From a virus: 20,853 nucleotides of DNA. Position numbers and translations under genes: made by a program. The notes under the pieces were generated by a model. The model did not search any database and was not told the DNA's origin. It saw only the letters and a list, made by a program, of their open reading frames with translations. Below, one piece after another: positions 12,075 to 19,291 of the stretch; positions within the stretch are counted from its first letter, which is position 1, and every line of letters starts with the position of its first letter. The stretch is from positions 1 through 20,853 of IMG/VR virus record IMGVR_UViG_3300003873_000622. One strand, 5' to 3'.

Positions 12075-12767
12075 ATGTTAGATCTTATTACTGCTGCTAG
12101 ATGTTTAAAAATGCTCGAGAATAAAGCTAGTATTAAATACTCGAAATCATACTTTTCACAAATGGTCAAAGATGGAAAAATTCCATATCACAATAAGCCT
12201 GATTCACCAAAAAAGTTTTTTAAATACGCAGAAGTGCTTAAAGCGATTGAAGATTCAAAGGATCCTACTCGTGATGCGCAGAGAATTGCCAATGAGCAGA
12301 AACGAAAAAAGGAGAGTAGCACACTTCTTGATATAGTCGGCACATATAGGTCTGTTGCAGATATGACACCTCAAGAGATAGAGATAGAAAAAAAGGCAGC
12401 ACAAAAACTTAAAGATGAAGCAGAAGCTGCTAAAAAAGAAGCATTGGCAGCAGGTGCAAGTGAAGATGAGGATATTTGGGAGTCAAGTATTCCAGGAGGT
12501 GTTACTCAAGCTGCTGCAAAAGCTGAAAAGGAATACTGGCTTGGAAGAAAAGCAGAGCTTGAGTTTAAAAAGATGAATGGAGAGCTGATAGGAATTGAAG
12601 AGGTTCAAAGAGAAGCCTTTGAGATGGCAAAGGGTGTTCGTGATGCATTCTTGGCACTTCCTGCTCGTCTTGCGCCTATTTTAGCAGCAGATAGTGATCA
12701 GTTTTCTATTCAAAATAAGCTTACTTTGGAAATTAACAGTGCTTTGGAGAGTTTGAGCCATGAGTAA
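12075..12767 (+). CDS. terminase small subunit-like protein
   Basis: 230 aa. The N-terminus (about 5-60) looks like a DNA-binding module followed by a basic stretch (YSKSYFSQMVKDGKIPYH...FFKYAEVLKAIE). The middle (about 70-145) is charged and coiled, rich in Ala/Lys/Glu. The C-terminus has ELEFKKMNGELIGIEEV and VRDAFLALPARLAPILA, a pattern common in Nu1/DUF1441-type small terminase subunits. It should recognise the packaging site and recruit the large subunit. The start codon of the large subunit overlaps its end by 8 nt. Confidence 0.75.
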   Translation: MLDLITAARCLKMLENKASIKYSKSYFSQMVKDGKIPYHNKPDSPKKFFKYAEVLKAIEDSKDPTRDAQRIANEQKRKKESSTLLDIVGTYRSVADMTPQEIEIEKKAAQKLKDEAEAAKKEALAAGASEDEDIWESSIPGGVTQAAAKAEKEYWLGRKAELEFKKMNGELIGIEEVQREAFEMAKGVRDAFLALPARLAPILAADSDQFSIQNKLTLEINSALESLSHE

Positions 12768-15700
12768 AATGCCTTATATAAGTGCTTTTAAGTTTGGGAT
12801 TAAACCTGATCCTTTGATGAGTGTGGCTGAGTGGTCGGATAAAAAAAGGATGCTTCCATCAAAAAGTAGTGCAGAACCTGGAAGATGGAGAACGAGCAGA
12901 ACACCTTATCTTAAAGAAATAATGGAGGCTCTTTCTCCACAAAGTCCTGTCCAGGAAGTGAAAGTTATAAAAGCGACTCAGCTTGGATTTTGTCTTAAAT
13001 TAGATACAAAAATACCAACCGCAAAAGATTTTGTCACTATGAGTGAGTTGCAGGTAGGTGATGTTGTGTTTGACGAGAACGGATTGGAATGTAATATTAC
13101 ATACAAATCACCTATTTATACAAATCATAAGTGCTTTCGTATTACATTTGATGACGGAGTTAGCGTTATTGCAGATGCAGATCACAAGTGGAAAGTAAAT
13201 CGTTTCAGTGATACGCAGTTTTCAAAAAGATTTCAAAAAAGTATAGTTACAACAACGCAAGCTATGTTTGCAGATTTTGAATATAAAGGAAAAAAACGCT
13301 ATTCGATCAACAATGCAAAAGCTGTAGTAATGCCTAAGGCAGATCTACCGGTTGACCCTTATTTCCTTGGTATATGGCTTGGTGATGGAAAACAAAAAGG
13401 AAATGAGATAGGTCTTTATGATGTCGATGCTCCATTTATACTTGAGAAGTTTGATGAAGCAAAAATACCTTATCGTGTGAAAAAGCGATTGGATCAGCAT
13501 CTTTGGGTAGTAAAATTTGGTACTGGTAATGGTGATATGTGTTTACGAGGTCACAGTCGAGTAAACAATGTGTACGCAGATGGTGGCTGTAAAACCTGCA
13601 AAAGGCAACAAAAACAAGGAAAATTAGACCCTATCTTGCCAAATAGTAAACTTTTCGAGATGCTTCAGGCTTTAAATGTGACAAAATGTAAACATATCCC
13701 AAAAGAGTATCTTTTTGCATCGATAGAACAGCGAATGGCGCTTTTACAGGGATTAATGGACACTAATGGATATATTGATGCAAAAAAAGGTCGATGTGGC
13801 TATGACAGTTCTAACAAAAGACTTGCAGATGATGTACGTATGCTTATTGAGTCGTTAGGATTTAAAGTCTTTCTCGAAATATCCACAAGAGATACAAATT
13901 ATGCGTCTCATAAAACGATATACAGGCTTCGTTTTAGAGCATATAAAGGTGATGCAGTCGCTACTCTTGAGAGAAAATTGTCAAAACTAAAAGAAAATAG
14001 CAGTAGAAGCTATGTGAGCTACAGAAGACGGATAGTTGATATTGCAGAAGTACCAAGCACTGCGGTGCAGTGTATAGAGGTTGATTCTCCTTCACATCTT
14101 TTTTTAGCTACTGAGCATTTTATACCGACACATAACACGGAACTGGCAAACAATGCGATTCTTTGTTATATGGATTTGTATCCGTGTCCGATACAGATGA
14201 TTATGCCGACAGAGAAACTCGCTTCTAAGCACTCCAAAGCGAAGCTCACGCCGTCTATCAAGTCTATTCCATCTGTGATGCGTAAAGTTAAAGATGCAAA
14301 AACAAAAGATGATGCCGGTGGGAGCTTTGAAAAAGAGTTTGACGGCGGGATGTTGTCACTTGGGTGGTCCAACTCTGCTGCATCGTTTGCATCGTTTTCT
14401 GCGAGATTAGTCATCCTTGATGATGTAGAGCGTTTTCCTGAAGATGTAGAGGGTGAGGGTAGTCCCGTTGACCTTGGGCGTAACCGTGCCGATGCATTTC
14501 CAAACAGAAAAATCTACATCAATTCTACTCCAAAAAATAAAAATGGAGTTATTGACAGAGAGTATCAGGACTCTGACCAGAGAGAATACAACATGCCTTG
14601 TCCTCATTGCTCAAAAATGATTACATTTAGTTTTAATGAGGATGATTTGCATTTTGTGTTTGAGTATGATGAAGAGAACTATGAGCTTTTAAGCGATGTT
14701 CGTTACAAGTGTGAACATTGCGGAGGGTTGATTGAGGAGTACCAAAAAACTCAAATGATGAGCGAGGAAGAGGGTGCGAAGTGGATCGCGAATAATCCAG
14801 GGCATCACCATCGAGGGTACAAGCTCAATAGCTTCTATGCGCCATTAGGCTGGGTAAGTTGGGTTCACATAGTGCGAGAGTACCTCAAAGCGAAAAAAGC
14901 CGAAATAAACGGTGATACTTCACTCATACGACGCATATACAATACACGCTTTGCACTTCCTTTTGAAGAGAAGTTCGAGAGTACTTCAAGTGATGACTTT
15001 ATGCTGCTTAAAAATGAGATTGCACCTGGTGTTGTTCCAAATGACACAGCAGCTCTTGTGATGGCAATAGATGTGCAGCTTGATCACTTTTGGTATAAGG
15101 TTGTAGCACTTCAATATGGAGCAGGTAAACATACGGTGAGATATGGTCGTGCTGAGAGCTGGGCAGAGCTTGAGGAGATCATGCGCATACATTACAGTGG
15201 TGAGAATGGAAGCATATATGCTGTAACTATGGCGGCAGTGGATTCTGGCTATAAAAGAGATGAAGTGTATGAGTTTTGTGCGATGAATTCGGATGTAGCA
15301 ATTCCTATCAAAGGTGCTAGTGGACGACCTGATGCCCCTTGGAAAGTTAGCAATGTAGAGCGAGATATCAATGGCCAGACTATAAAAACAGGGCTAAAAC
15401 TCTATGTGATAGATACAGAATACTTCAAAGATATGTTACATGCGCAGATAGAACGTTCCATACTGCTTAAAAAAGAGGGAAAAACTGGTGAGAATACCTT
15501 TAGTATGCATAGCGAGAGTGATGCCTTCTATGTAAAGCAGATGACCAGTGAACATAAACATTGTGATGTTAATCAAAAAACGGGAGCAGAAAAGTGGACC
15601 TGGATAAAAAATATAAGCAAAGCAGATAACCACTACTGGGATGATGGTGTTTATACGACATTTTTGGGTGAACTCCTTGGGATTCGCTTCTTGCAAAGAG

Positions 15701-15783
15701 AATCTATTGTGAAAAAAAAGCAAAAAAACAGACCTAAGCGAGTAAGAAACAGTGAATACGACGACTATATGAGTAACTTTTAA
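12760..15783 (+). CDS. terminase large subunit (GpA family) interrupted by an intein
   Basis: 1007 aa precursor. Removing residues 78-459 leaves a 625-residue terminase, the usual GpA length. The exteins join as ATQLGF/TELANNA, the P-loop-equivalent motif of this family. The ATPase follows with a Walker B-like LVILDDVERFP; two Cys pairs (CPHC and CEHC) mark a zinc-binding insertion; the C-terminal nuclease shows VMAIDVQLDHFWYKV, AAVDSGY and NHYWDDGVY with acidic residues for metal binding. It packages phage DNA into the prohead and cuts it. The intein must splice before the ATPase can work. It starts in the small subunit gene (8-nt overlap). Confidence 0.92.
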   Translation: MSKMPYISAFKFGIKPDPLMSVAEWSDKKRMLPSKSSAEPGRWRTSRTPYLKEIMEALSPQSPVQEVKVIKATQLGFCLKLDTKIPTAKDFVTMSELQVGDVVFDENGLECNITYKSPIYTNHKCFRITFDDGVSVIADADHKWKVNRFSDTQFSKRFQKSIVTTTQAMFADFEYKGKKRYSINNAKAVVMPKADLPVDPYFLGIWLGDGKQKGNEIGLYDVDAPFILEKFDEAKIPYRVKKRLDQHLWVVKFGTGNGDMCLRGHSRVNNVYADGGCKTCKRQQKQGKLDPILPNSKLFEMLQALNVTKCKHIPKEYLFASIEQRMALLQGLMDTNGYIDAKKGRCGYDSSNKRLADDVRMLIESLGFKVFLEISTRDTNYASHKTIYRLRFRAYKGDAVATLERKLSKLKENSSRSYVSYRRRIVDIAEVPSTAVQCIEVDSPSHLFLATEHFIPTHNTELANNAILCYMDLYPCPIQMIMPTEKLASKHSKAKLTPSIKSIPSVMRKVKDAKTKDDAGGSFEKEFDGGMLSLGWSNSAASFASFSARLVILDDVERFPEDVEGEGSPVDLGRNRADAFPNRKIYINSTPKNKNGVIDREYQDSDQREYNMPCPHCSKMITFSFNEDDLHFVFEYDEENYELLSDVRYKCEHCGGLIEEYQKTQMMSEEEGAKWIANNPGHHHRGYKLNSFYAPLGWVSWVHIVREYLKAKKAEINGDTSLIRRIYNTRFALPFEEKFESTSSDDFMLLKNEIAPGVVPNDTAALVMAIDVQLDHFWYKVVALQYGAGKHTVRYGRAESWAELEEIMRIHYSGENGSIYAVTMAAVDSGYKRDEVYEFCAMNSDVAIPIKGASGRPDAPWKVSNVERDINGQTIKTGLKLYVIDTEYFKDMLHAQIERSILLKKEGKTGENTFSMHSESDAFYVKQMTSEHKHCDVNQKTGAEKWTWIKNISKADNHYWDDGVYTTFLGELLGIRFLQRESIVKKKQKNRPKRVRNSEYDDYMSNF
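12991..14136 (+). other. intein with LAGLIDADG homing endonuclease in the terminase
   Basis: 382 aa, Cys78 to Asn459. N-terminal splice block: CLKLDTKIPTAKDF...LQVGDVVFDENG. Block B: SVIADADHKWKV (His142). Two LAGLIDADG-type motifs: YFLGIWLGDG (201-210) and LLQGLMDTNGYID (328-340), each with an acidic residue. Between them is a possible zinc knuckle, C261-x3-H265 and C277-x2-C280. C-terminal blocks: CIEVDSPSHLFLATEHFIPTHN followed by Thr460 as the +1 nucleophile. All splice residues are present, so both splicing and homing appear intact. Inserted at the most conserved site of the terminase, as inteins usually are. Confidence 0.92.
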
Positions 15784-15793
15784 GGGGTAACTG

Positions 15794-15994
15794 ATGAGTA
15801 AAAACTTTTGGGATAAACGCGAGAACATAAAAACAAAGCCCTCAGTTGCTTTAAGAACTGAGCGTGTGATCTATCATGTGATGGAGAGGTATTCCATAGG
15901 TGTTGGGCAGGCTATAGAGAAGATAATGCAGGAGAATTTGTACGATAAGGTGCTTGAGGAGCTTAGTGCTGTTTATAGTGATATCAAGCAGTAG
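15794..15994 (+). CDS. small hypothetical protein, 66 aa
   Basis: ATG 15794 follows AAGGGG, 10 nt after the terminase stop. The protein (NFWDKRENIKTKPSVALRTE...) has a basic N-terminus and two helices (ERVIYHVMERYSIGVGQAIEKIM; DKVLEELSAVYSDIK). The region looks like a short helical phage structural or packaging accessory, but no family is recognised. The late operon appears interrupted just after it. Confidence 0.55.
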   Translation: MSKNFWDKRENIKTKPSVALRTERVIYHVMERYSIGVGQAIEKIMQENLYDKVLEELSAVYSDIKQ

Positions 15995-15996
15995 TT

Positions 15997-16025
15997 TTGA
16001 CATATTAGAAAAATAGTTGTACAAT
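15997..16025 (+). promoter_or_regulatory. strong sigma70-type promoter
   Basis: TTGACA (15997-16002), exactly 17 nt, TACAAT (16020-16025). Expected start near 16031. No ORF follows on the plus strand, so it probably makes the RNA at 16031-16150. Confidence 0.7.
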
Positions 16026-16030
16026 TACAG

Positions 16031-16150
16031 CAAGAAGTTAGCTTCTTCTGGTGTAAAACCATCGGAGTTCGTTTCGGACGTCACGCTAGGGATTGCTTAG
16101 GCAAGGCATTAGCCAACACCCGTAAAATGCAGTAGTTTTTGGTCTACTGC
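16031..16150 (+). ncRNA. structured small RNA, possibly C4-like antisense RNA
   Basis: Follows a near-consensus promoter and has no ORF. Elements: hairpin AAGAAG-TTAG-CTTCTT (16032-16047); closing stem GGTGT (16050-16054) with ACACC (16116-16120); inside it TTGC-TTAG-GCAA (16093-16104) and GGC-ATTA-GCC (16105-16114); and 3' hairpin GCAGTAG/CTACTGC (16129-16150). This is a branched fold with a TTAG loop twice. C4 RNAs of phages P1/P7 lie near ant genes and control antirepressor synthesis, and an AntA/AntB gene is 2.2 kb downstream. The C4 assignment is inference; the promoter and stems are seen. Confidence 0.5.
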
Positions 16151-16551
16151 TCTTCAACAAATATCGTTTTTAACTCCAACCTTTTTTTGATATGTATCTT
16201 TAATTTTACAAGTTTCACACTTTTTGTGTCGTATTTTTTATAAAATTCTATGAAAATCAGCGATGCTCCTGTCTTTTTATCGCGTGTAATACTCTTTTTT
16301 ACTGTATGAAAGTGCTGTATAATCTCAGGAATTTCACAGATAAACTCCACATCATCAGGGTGTCGGCGTTTTACATGACGGATCTCATTGCTTTTGATGA
16401 TGCAGGTGTACCCGGCCATATCAAAGTGAAGTATTCCCTTTACCCTTCGCACGGTCTCATGTGGTATCTCAAAGCAAAGTTCTTTTTTGAACTGTGAATC
16501 TTCCAAAGAGTTTTTTATATGCTCACAGATGAGCTCTTTGAGTGTACTCAC
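16144..16551 (-). CDS. PBECR/barnase-EndoU-like RNase candidate (phage toxin-type)
   Basis: 135 aa. A central segment, NEIRHVKRRHPDD followed by IPEIIQHFHTVKKSITRD and later VKLVKLKIHIKKRLELKTIF, has the H-x-x-KRH / beta-strand / 'L..T.F' layout of the phage-barnase-EndoU-colicin-RelE-like nucleases (PBECR), which cleave RNA. His and basic residues likely form the active site. It starts at GTG inside the end of the BRCT gene (GTGA overlap, SD GAGGAG). PBECR domains are usually fused to phage morphogenesis proteins; a stand-alone one in a coupled operon with a regulator is less usual. The family call is by eye. Confidence 0.5.
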   Translation of the reverse strand: MSTLKELICEHIKNSLEDSQFKKELCFEIPHETVRRVKGILHFDMAGYTCIIKSNEIRHVKRRHPDDVEFICEIPEIIQHFHTVKKSITRDKKTGASLIFIEFYKKYDTKSVKLVKLKIHIKKRLELKTIFVEEQ

Positions 16552-17402
16552 TCCTCCTCATCCTGTTTGCTTGCCATCTCTTTAAGTTCTATGCAGTTTT
16601 TTATCTTGTTTTTTTCGTCTAAAATTGTATCAATAATTTTCTGAACATCCTTTGTCATATAACAACCAACCCAATTAACAGCATAGTCGTAATCTTTTTG
16701 CAGTCTGTTTAATTTCCCTTTTGTTGTTTTTAGCTTATTGACACTTTCAATCCTACCTTTTGCAAGCATATTGACACTATTTAAAATCATAGAATGAATT
16801 TTTAGTACTATTTCATCTAAATGTTGTTCTTGTTGCTGTTTTGGCAGCATATCGTAGAGGTATCTTACAAATTGTACATAATCATGATAATAAAGTACAC
16901 CATGAAGTGACAATATATGCAGTATCTCTTTGAATGGATCATCCGTTTGGAAGTGTTTTGATTTTACTTCTTTACCATAATCATCTATCAATATACCACT
17001 TGATGGCTTAATGGGATTCTTTTCTTCTTTTAGGAAACACTCTTTTAAAGAGTCTATGAAATTTTCTTCTTTATCCTCTACTGTTTTATCCAAAGATTTT
17101 ATAAAGGACTGCTCATGAACTATTTTTAGTTCTAAAAAATCTTTCTCTTTTTTGATTTTTAGGGCTTCTTCTATCTTATTGCCATAATTCCCATGTTTCC
17201 ACCCTTCTGAAGCAACCTCACCGACAATCAAATAATTTATATTGCCAGATAATCTACTTTTTATAATTCCACCGCGTTGTATAATTATATTTTTAACTTG
17301 ACCTCTACTACCAATGGTAAATGTCCCTGTCAATACAAACGAACGACCTTGAAAGTCTATAGAACTAACATCATCAAATATGTCATCTTTTGTAAAAATC
17401 AT
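16548..17402 (-). CDS. BRCT-domain protein
   Basis: 284 aa. Residues about 15-105 form a BRCT domain as in NAD-dependent DNA ligase: FVLTGTF, QVKNIIIQRGGIIKSRLSG with the conserved Gly-Gly, NYLIVGE, then GNKIEEALKIKKEKDFLELKIVHEQSF. The rest is a charged region and a helical C-terminal domain (about 160-284) without a recognised family, ending IKNCIELKEMASKQ. BRCT domains bind DNA ends or phosphopeptides; alone they are not enzymes. It is coupled to the 41-aa gene before it (TAATG) and to the RNase after it. Its last 12 residues nearly repeat in the 41-aa protein because of a 35-bp direct repeat. Confidence 0.75.
   Translation of the reverse strand: MIFTKDDIFDDVSSIDFQGRSFVLTGTFTIGSRGQVKNIIIQRGGIIKSRLSGNINYLIVGEVASEGWKHGNYGNKIEEALKIKKEKDFLELKIVHEQSFIKSLDKTVEDKEENFIDSLKECFLKEEKNPIKPSSGILIDDYGKEVKSKHFQTDDPFKEILHILSLHGVLYYHDYVQFVRYLYDMLPKQQQEQHLDEIVLKIHSMILNSVNMLAKGRIESVNKLKTTKGKLNRLQKDYDYAVNWVGCYMTKDVQKIIDTILDEKNKIKNCIELKEMASKQDEEE
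16571..16605. repeat. 35-bp direct repeat, copy 1
   Basis: Identical to 17428-17462 over 35 bases, beginning TTGCCATCTCTTTAAG. Codes for the KNCIELKEMA segment at the BRCT protein C-terminus. Confidence 0.85.
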
Positions 17403-17527
17403 TATTTTTCTTCCCCGTCTTGCTTTGTTGCCATCTCTTTAAGTTCTATGCAGTTTTTTATCATCTCTATGGTGATGTTGTTTTTTTTGCAGAAGGCTCC
17501 GGTTTCTACATAGTTAAAATAGTTCAT
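17402..17527 (-). CDS. 41-aa protein sharing its C-terminus with the BRCT protein
   Basis: ATG 17525-17527 lies in the end of the XRE gene (14-nt overlap) and its TAA overlaps the BRCT ATG (TAATG). The protein begins MNYFNYVETGAFCKKNNITI and ends IKNCIELKEMATKQ..EEK, the latter nearly identical to the BRCT protein's end. It may be the remnant of a duplicated or truncated gene, or a short partner of the BRCT protein. Poor own SD; probably translated by coupling. Confidence 0.55.
   Translation of the reverse strand: MNYFNYVETGAFCKKNNITIEMIKNCIELKEMATKQDGEEK
17428..17462. repeat. 35-bp direct repeat, copy 2
   Basis: Perfect second copy of 16571-16605, same orientation, 857 bp away. The two copies bracket almost all of the BRCT gene. 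Confidence 0.85.
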
Positions 17528-17861
17528 CGTCTTTTTTAATTTTTTCTAATCTATTTTTAATTTTTTCTTTAAATTTAGGACTTGCATAGTCTCTAATAAG
17601 TTGGCATAGTTGTTCATCTTCATTACTTATTTTAGGAGTTGTTTCTTTTAACTCTGTGCCGAGTTCAATATAATCTACTTCCTCTTTTGTTAGTAAATCT
17701 AAAAGGGCTACTTTTAATGAACTAGGTAGAGTAGAAGGGCCTCTTCCGACCTCATAACGATTATAAGCTGTTGCATTGATATTTAAAAGATTTGCAAAAT
17801 CTTTTTGAGTGTATCTTTTACTAACTCTTAGTTCTCGTAATCTTTCAAACCATTTATTCAT
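17514..17861 (-). CDS. XRE-family regulator
   Basis: 115 aa. Helix-turn-helix about residues 5-60 (LRELRVSKRYTQKDFANLLN followed by INATAYNRYEVGRG). C-terminal half acidic then basic (NEDEQLCQLIRDYASPKFKEKIKNRLEKIKK), with no protease domain. First gene of the minus-strand four-gene operon and probably its autorepressor or antitoxin-type regulator. SD AGGA 7 nt before the ATG. Divergent from the 17994 gene. Confidence 0.85.
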   Translation of the reverse strand: MNKWFERLRELRVSKRYTQKDFANLLNINATAYNRYEVGRGPSTLPSSLKVALLDLLTKEEVDYIELGTELKETTPKISNEDEQLCQLIRDYASPKFKEKIKNRLEKIKKDDELF

Positions 17862-17889
17862 GACAAAATCCTAAAATTGATAATTTTTA

Positions 17890-17918
17890 TTGACATTATG
17901 TAAATTTTTATATACAAT
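17890..17918 (+). promoter_or_regulatory. sigma70 promoter between XRE gene and 17994 gene
   Basis: TTGACA (17890-17895), 17 nt, TACAAT (17913-17918), pointing right. Inverted TATGTAA (17897-17903) and TTACATA (17929-17935) flank the -10 and may be the XRE regulator's operator. They differ from the S24 repressor operators. Confidence 0.65.
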
Positions 17919-17993
17919 TATGCAGTTATTACATATTATCATTTATATTTACCTGATTATATCGTAATACTAAATAAATAAAAAAGGTTATAT

Positions 17994-18245
17994 ATGTGTA
18001 AATTTAACACTAAAGTATCGTTATCAGCGAATATCAGGTGTGGATTGTGGTGCAATCAGCTTACATTGGATGATATGAGTGAGGCAATAGGCATCAAAGT
18101 TGGGCAAATCAGAACTTCTATAAGCAGAAAGTTTAAACGAGGTAATTCTATCTCTCCACAAGATAAGAAAATGATAGAGTATCTAAGAAACAACTGTAAA
18201 GGGTTTGAAGAGTATTGTAAAACTGAAAAGTTACTGCAAAAATAA
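17994..18245 (+). CDS. small HTH-like regulator, 83 aa
   Basis: ATG 17994 follows AAAAGG at 7-8 nt. The centre, LTLDDMSEAIGIKVGQIRTS followed by ISRKFKRGNSIS, looks like a helix-turn-helix. Cys-containing ends (MCKFNT; NIRCGLWCN; NNCKGFEEYCK) give five Cys in 83 residues, high for this region, possibly a metal site. It is divergent from the XRE gene and directly before the antirepressor, the place of a Cro- or icd-like gene. Confidence 0.55.
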   Translation: MCKFNTKVSLSANIRCGLWCNQLTLDDMSEAIGIKVGQIRTSISRKFKRGNSISPQDKKMIEYLRNNCKGFEEYCKTEKLLQK

Positions 18246-18276
18246 GTATTTAGATGACGGCAATCATCTAAATACT
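18245..18276 (+). terminator. 13-bp hairpin after the 17994 gene
   Basis: AGTATTTAGATGA, loop CGGCAA, TCATCTAAATACT: a perfect 13-bp stem overlapping the last base of the stop codon. No T-run follows, so it may be a processing site, mRNA stabiliser or regulated attenuator rather than a classical terminator. Confidence 0.5.
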
Positions 18277-18298
18277 AAATGCATACCTACACCAAGGT

Positions 18299-18331
18299 TT
18301 GTATTTTACCATAAATAATAAGGAAATACAA
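18299..18331 (+). promoter_or_regulatory. RBS-sequestering hairpin of the antirepressor
   Basis: TTGTATTT (18299-18306) pairs perfectly with AAATACAA (18324-18331). The right arm ends on the first base of the ATG and the AAGG SD is in the loop next to it. The fold would limit initiation at the antirepressor. Confidence 0.5.
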
Positions 18332-19071
18332 TGCAATCGTTAATAGAAATAAAAGTTACTACAATAGGTGCTGAAGAAGTGAATTCAGTTAATGCAAGAG
18401 ATATTCATAACTATCTTGGAGTGAAGACAAAATTTGCTGACTGGATTCAAAGAGCCATTAAAAAATATGACTTTGTTGAAGGCGAAGATTACCTAGTTCT
18501 CAAAAATGAGAAACAGGTCAATAATCAGATAAGAGTATCAAAAGAATACATAGTAACCCTAGACATGGCAAAAGAACTCTCCATGCTTGAGAATAATAAA
18601 AAAGGGAAAGAGACTAGAAAGTATTTTATTCAAATGGAGAAAGAGGCTGTTGCCAAACTCCAAGCCCCATCAGACTCAAATGCAGTGATGCTTGAGATGC
18701 TTAAGATGCAACAGCAGCTTATAGAGAACTCCCAAAAACAGACCGAGGCGGTTATAGAGCTTGTAAAGAGTATGCAACAAACACCACAGCTCACGCAAGA
18801 GCCACAAACGCAGTACCTCGACAGCCGTGACCGTAAAAAACTACGTGATGCCATTGGAGCAAAAGCCAAAGAGGTGGCAAAAGATTTGGGCGTTTCAGTC
18901 TCAACCATCAGTCCTGCCATTTGGATAGAGCTGAAAAACTTTTTTGATGTGGATGATTATCAGGACATATTAAAAAGCCAGCTTAAAGATGTTATGCACT
19001 TCGTGATGTTTTGGGAGCCACGCAAAGGTGCTTCTCAAAAAGAGCCTAAAATCGAAATGAATTTGGTTTAG
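18331..19071 (+). CDS. AntA/AntB-family antirepressor
   Basis: 246 aa. N-terminal AntA/AntB domain (about 18-105: VNARDIHNYLGVKTKFADWIQRAIKKYDFVEG then DYIV-type ...KEYIVTLDMAKELSMLENN and RKYFIQMEKE). A Gln-rich coiled linker follows (about 120-165), then a C-terminal DNA- or partner-binding domain (about 168-235; KKLRDAIGAKAKEVAKDLGV). It should inactivate a phage repressor and favour lytic growth. SD AAGG. Its end, EPKIEMNLV, matches the helicase C-terminus. Confidence 0.85.
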   Translation: MQSLIEIKVTTIGAEEVNSVNARDIHNYLGVKTKFADWIQRAIKKYDFVEGEDYLVLKNEKQVNNQIRVSKEYIVTLDMAKELSMLENNKKGKETRKYFIQMEKEAVAKLQAPSDSNAVMLEMLKMQQQLIENSQKQTEAVIELVKSMQQTPQLTQEPQTQYLDSRDRKKLRDAIGAKAKEVAKDLGVSVSTISPAIWIELKNFFDVDDYQDILKSQLKDVMHFVMFWEPRKGASQKEPKIEMNLV

Positions 19072-19081
19072 GTGGTGTGAG

Positions 19082-19291
19082 ATGGATATTATAGACGTAT
19101 TAGATAAAATAGACGACTACTCACGCACCATTAAAGGTGTTGCAGGACTTATAAACGATATGCAGATGAGTGACGGCTCAGGAGAGTACATCTACTCAGA
19201 GGCACGTTATATGATTTTGGAAAATGTACTTTTTGATGTTGTGCAAAATATGGACAAGCTTTATGAGGAGATAGAGCGGCAGGGGAGATGA
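19082..19291 (+). CDS. small hypothetical protein, 69 aa
   Basis: Starts 10 nt after the antirepressor stop with GGTGGTG as SD. Acidic and helical (MDIIDVLDKIDDYSRTIKGV; ENVLFDVVQNMDKLYEEIE). No family recognised. It belongs to the antirepressor transcript. Confidence 0.55.
   Translation: MDIIDVLDKIDDYSRTIKGVAGLINDMQMSDGSGEYIYSEARYMILENVLFDVVQNMDKLYEEIERQGR

Noticed and set aside
15436-15828. 130-codon minus-strand ORF
   Set aside because: Antisense of the terminase nuclease domain; no family features.
16031-16150. tRNA or tmRNA gene
   Set aside because: GTTCG at 16067 hints at a T-loop, but no matching T-stem, anticodon arm or acceptor stem can be drawn.
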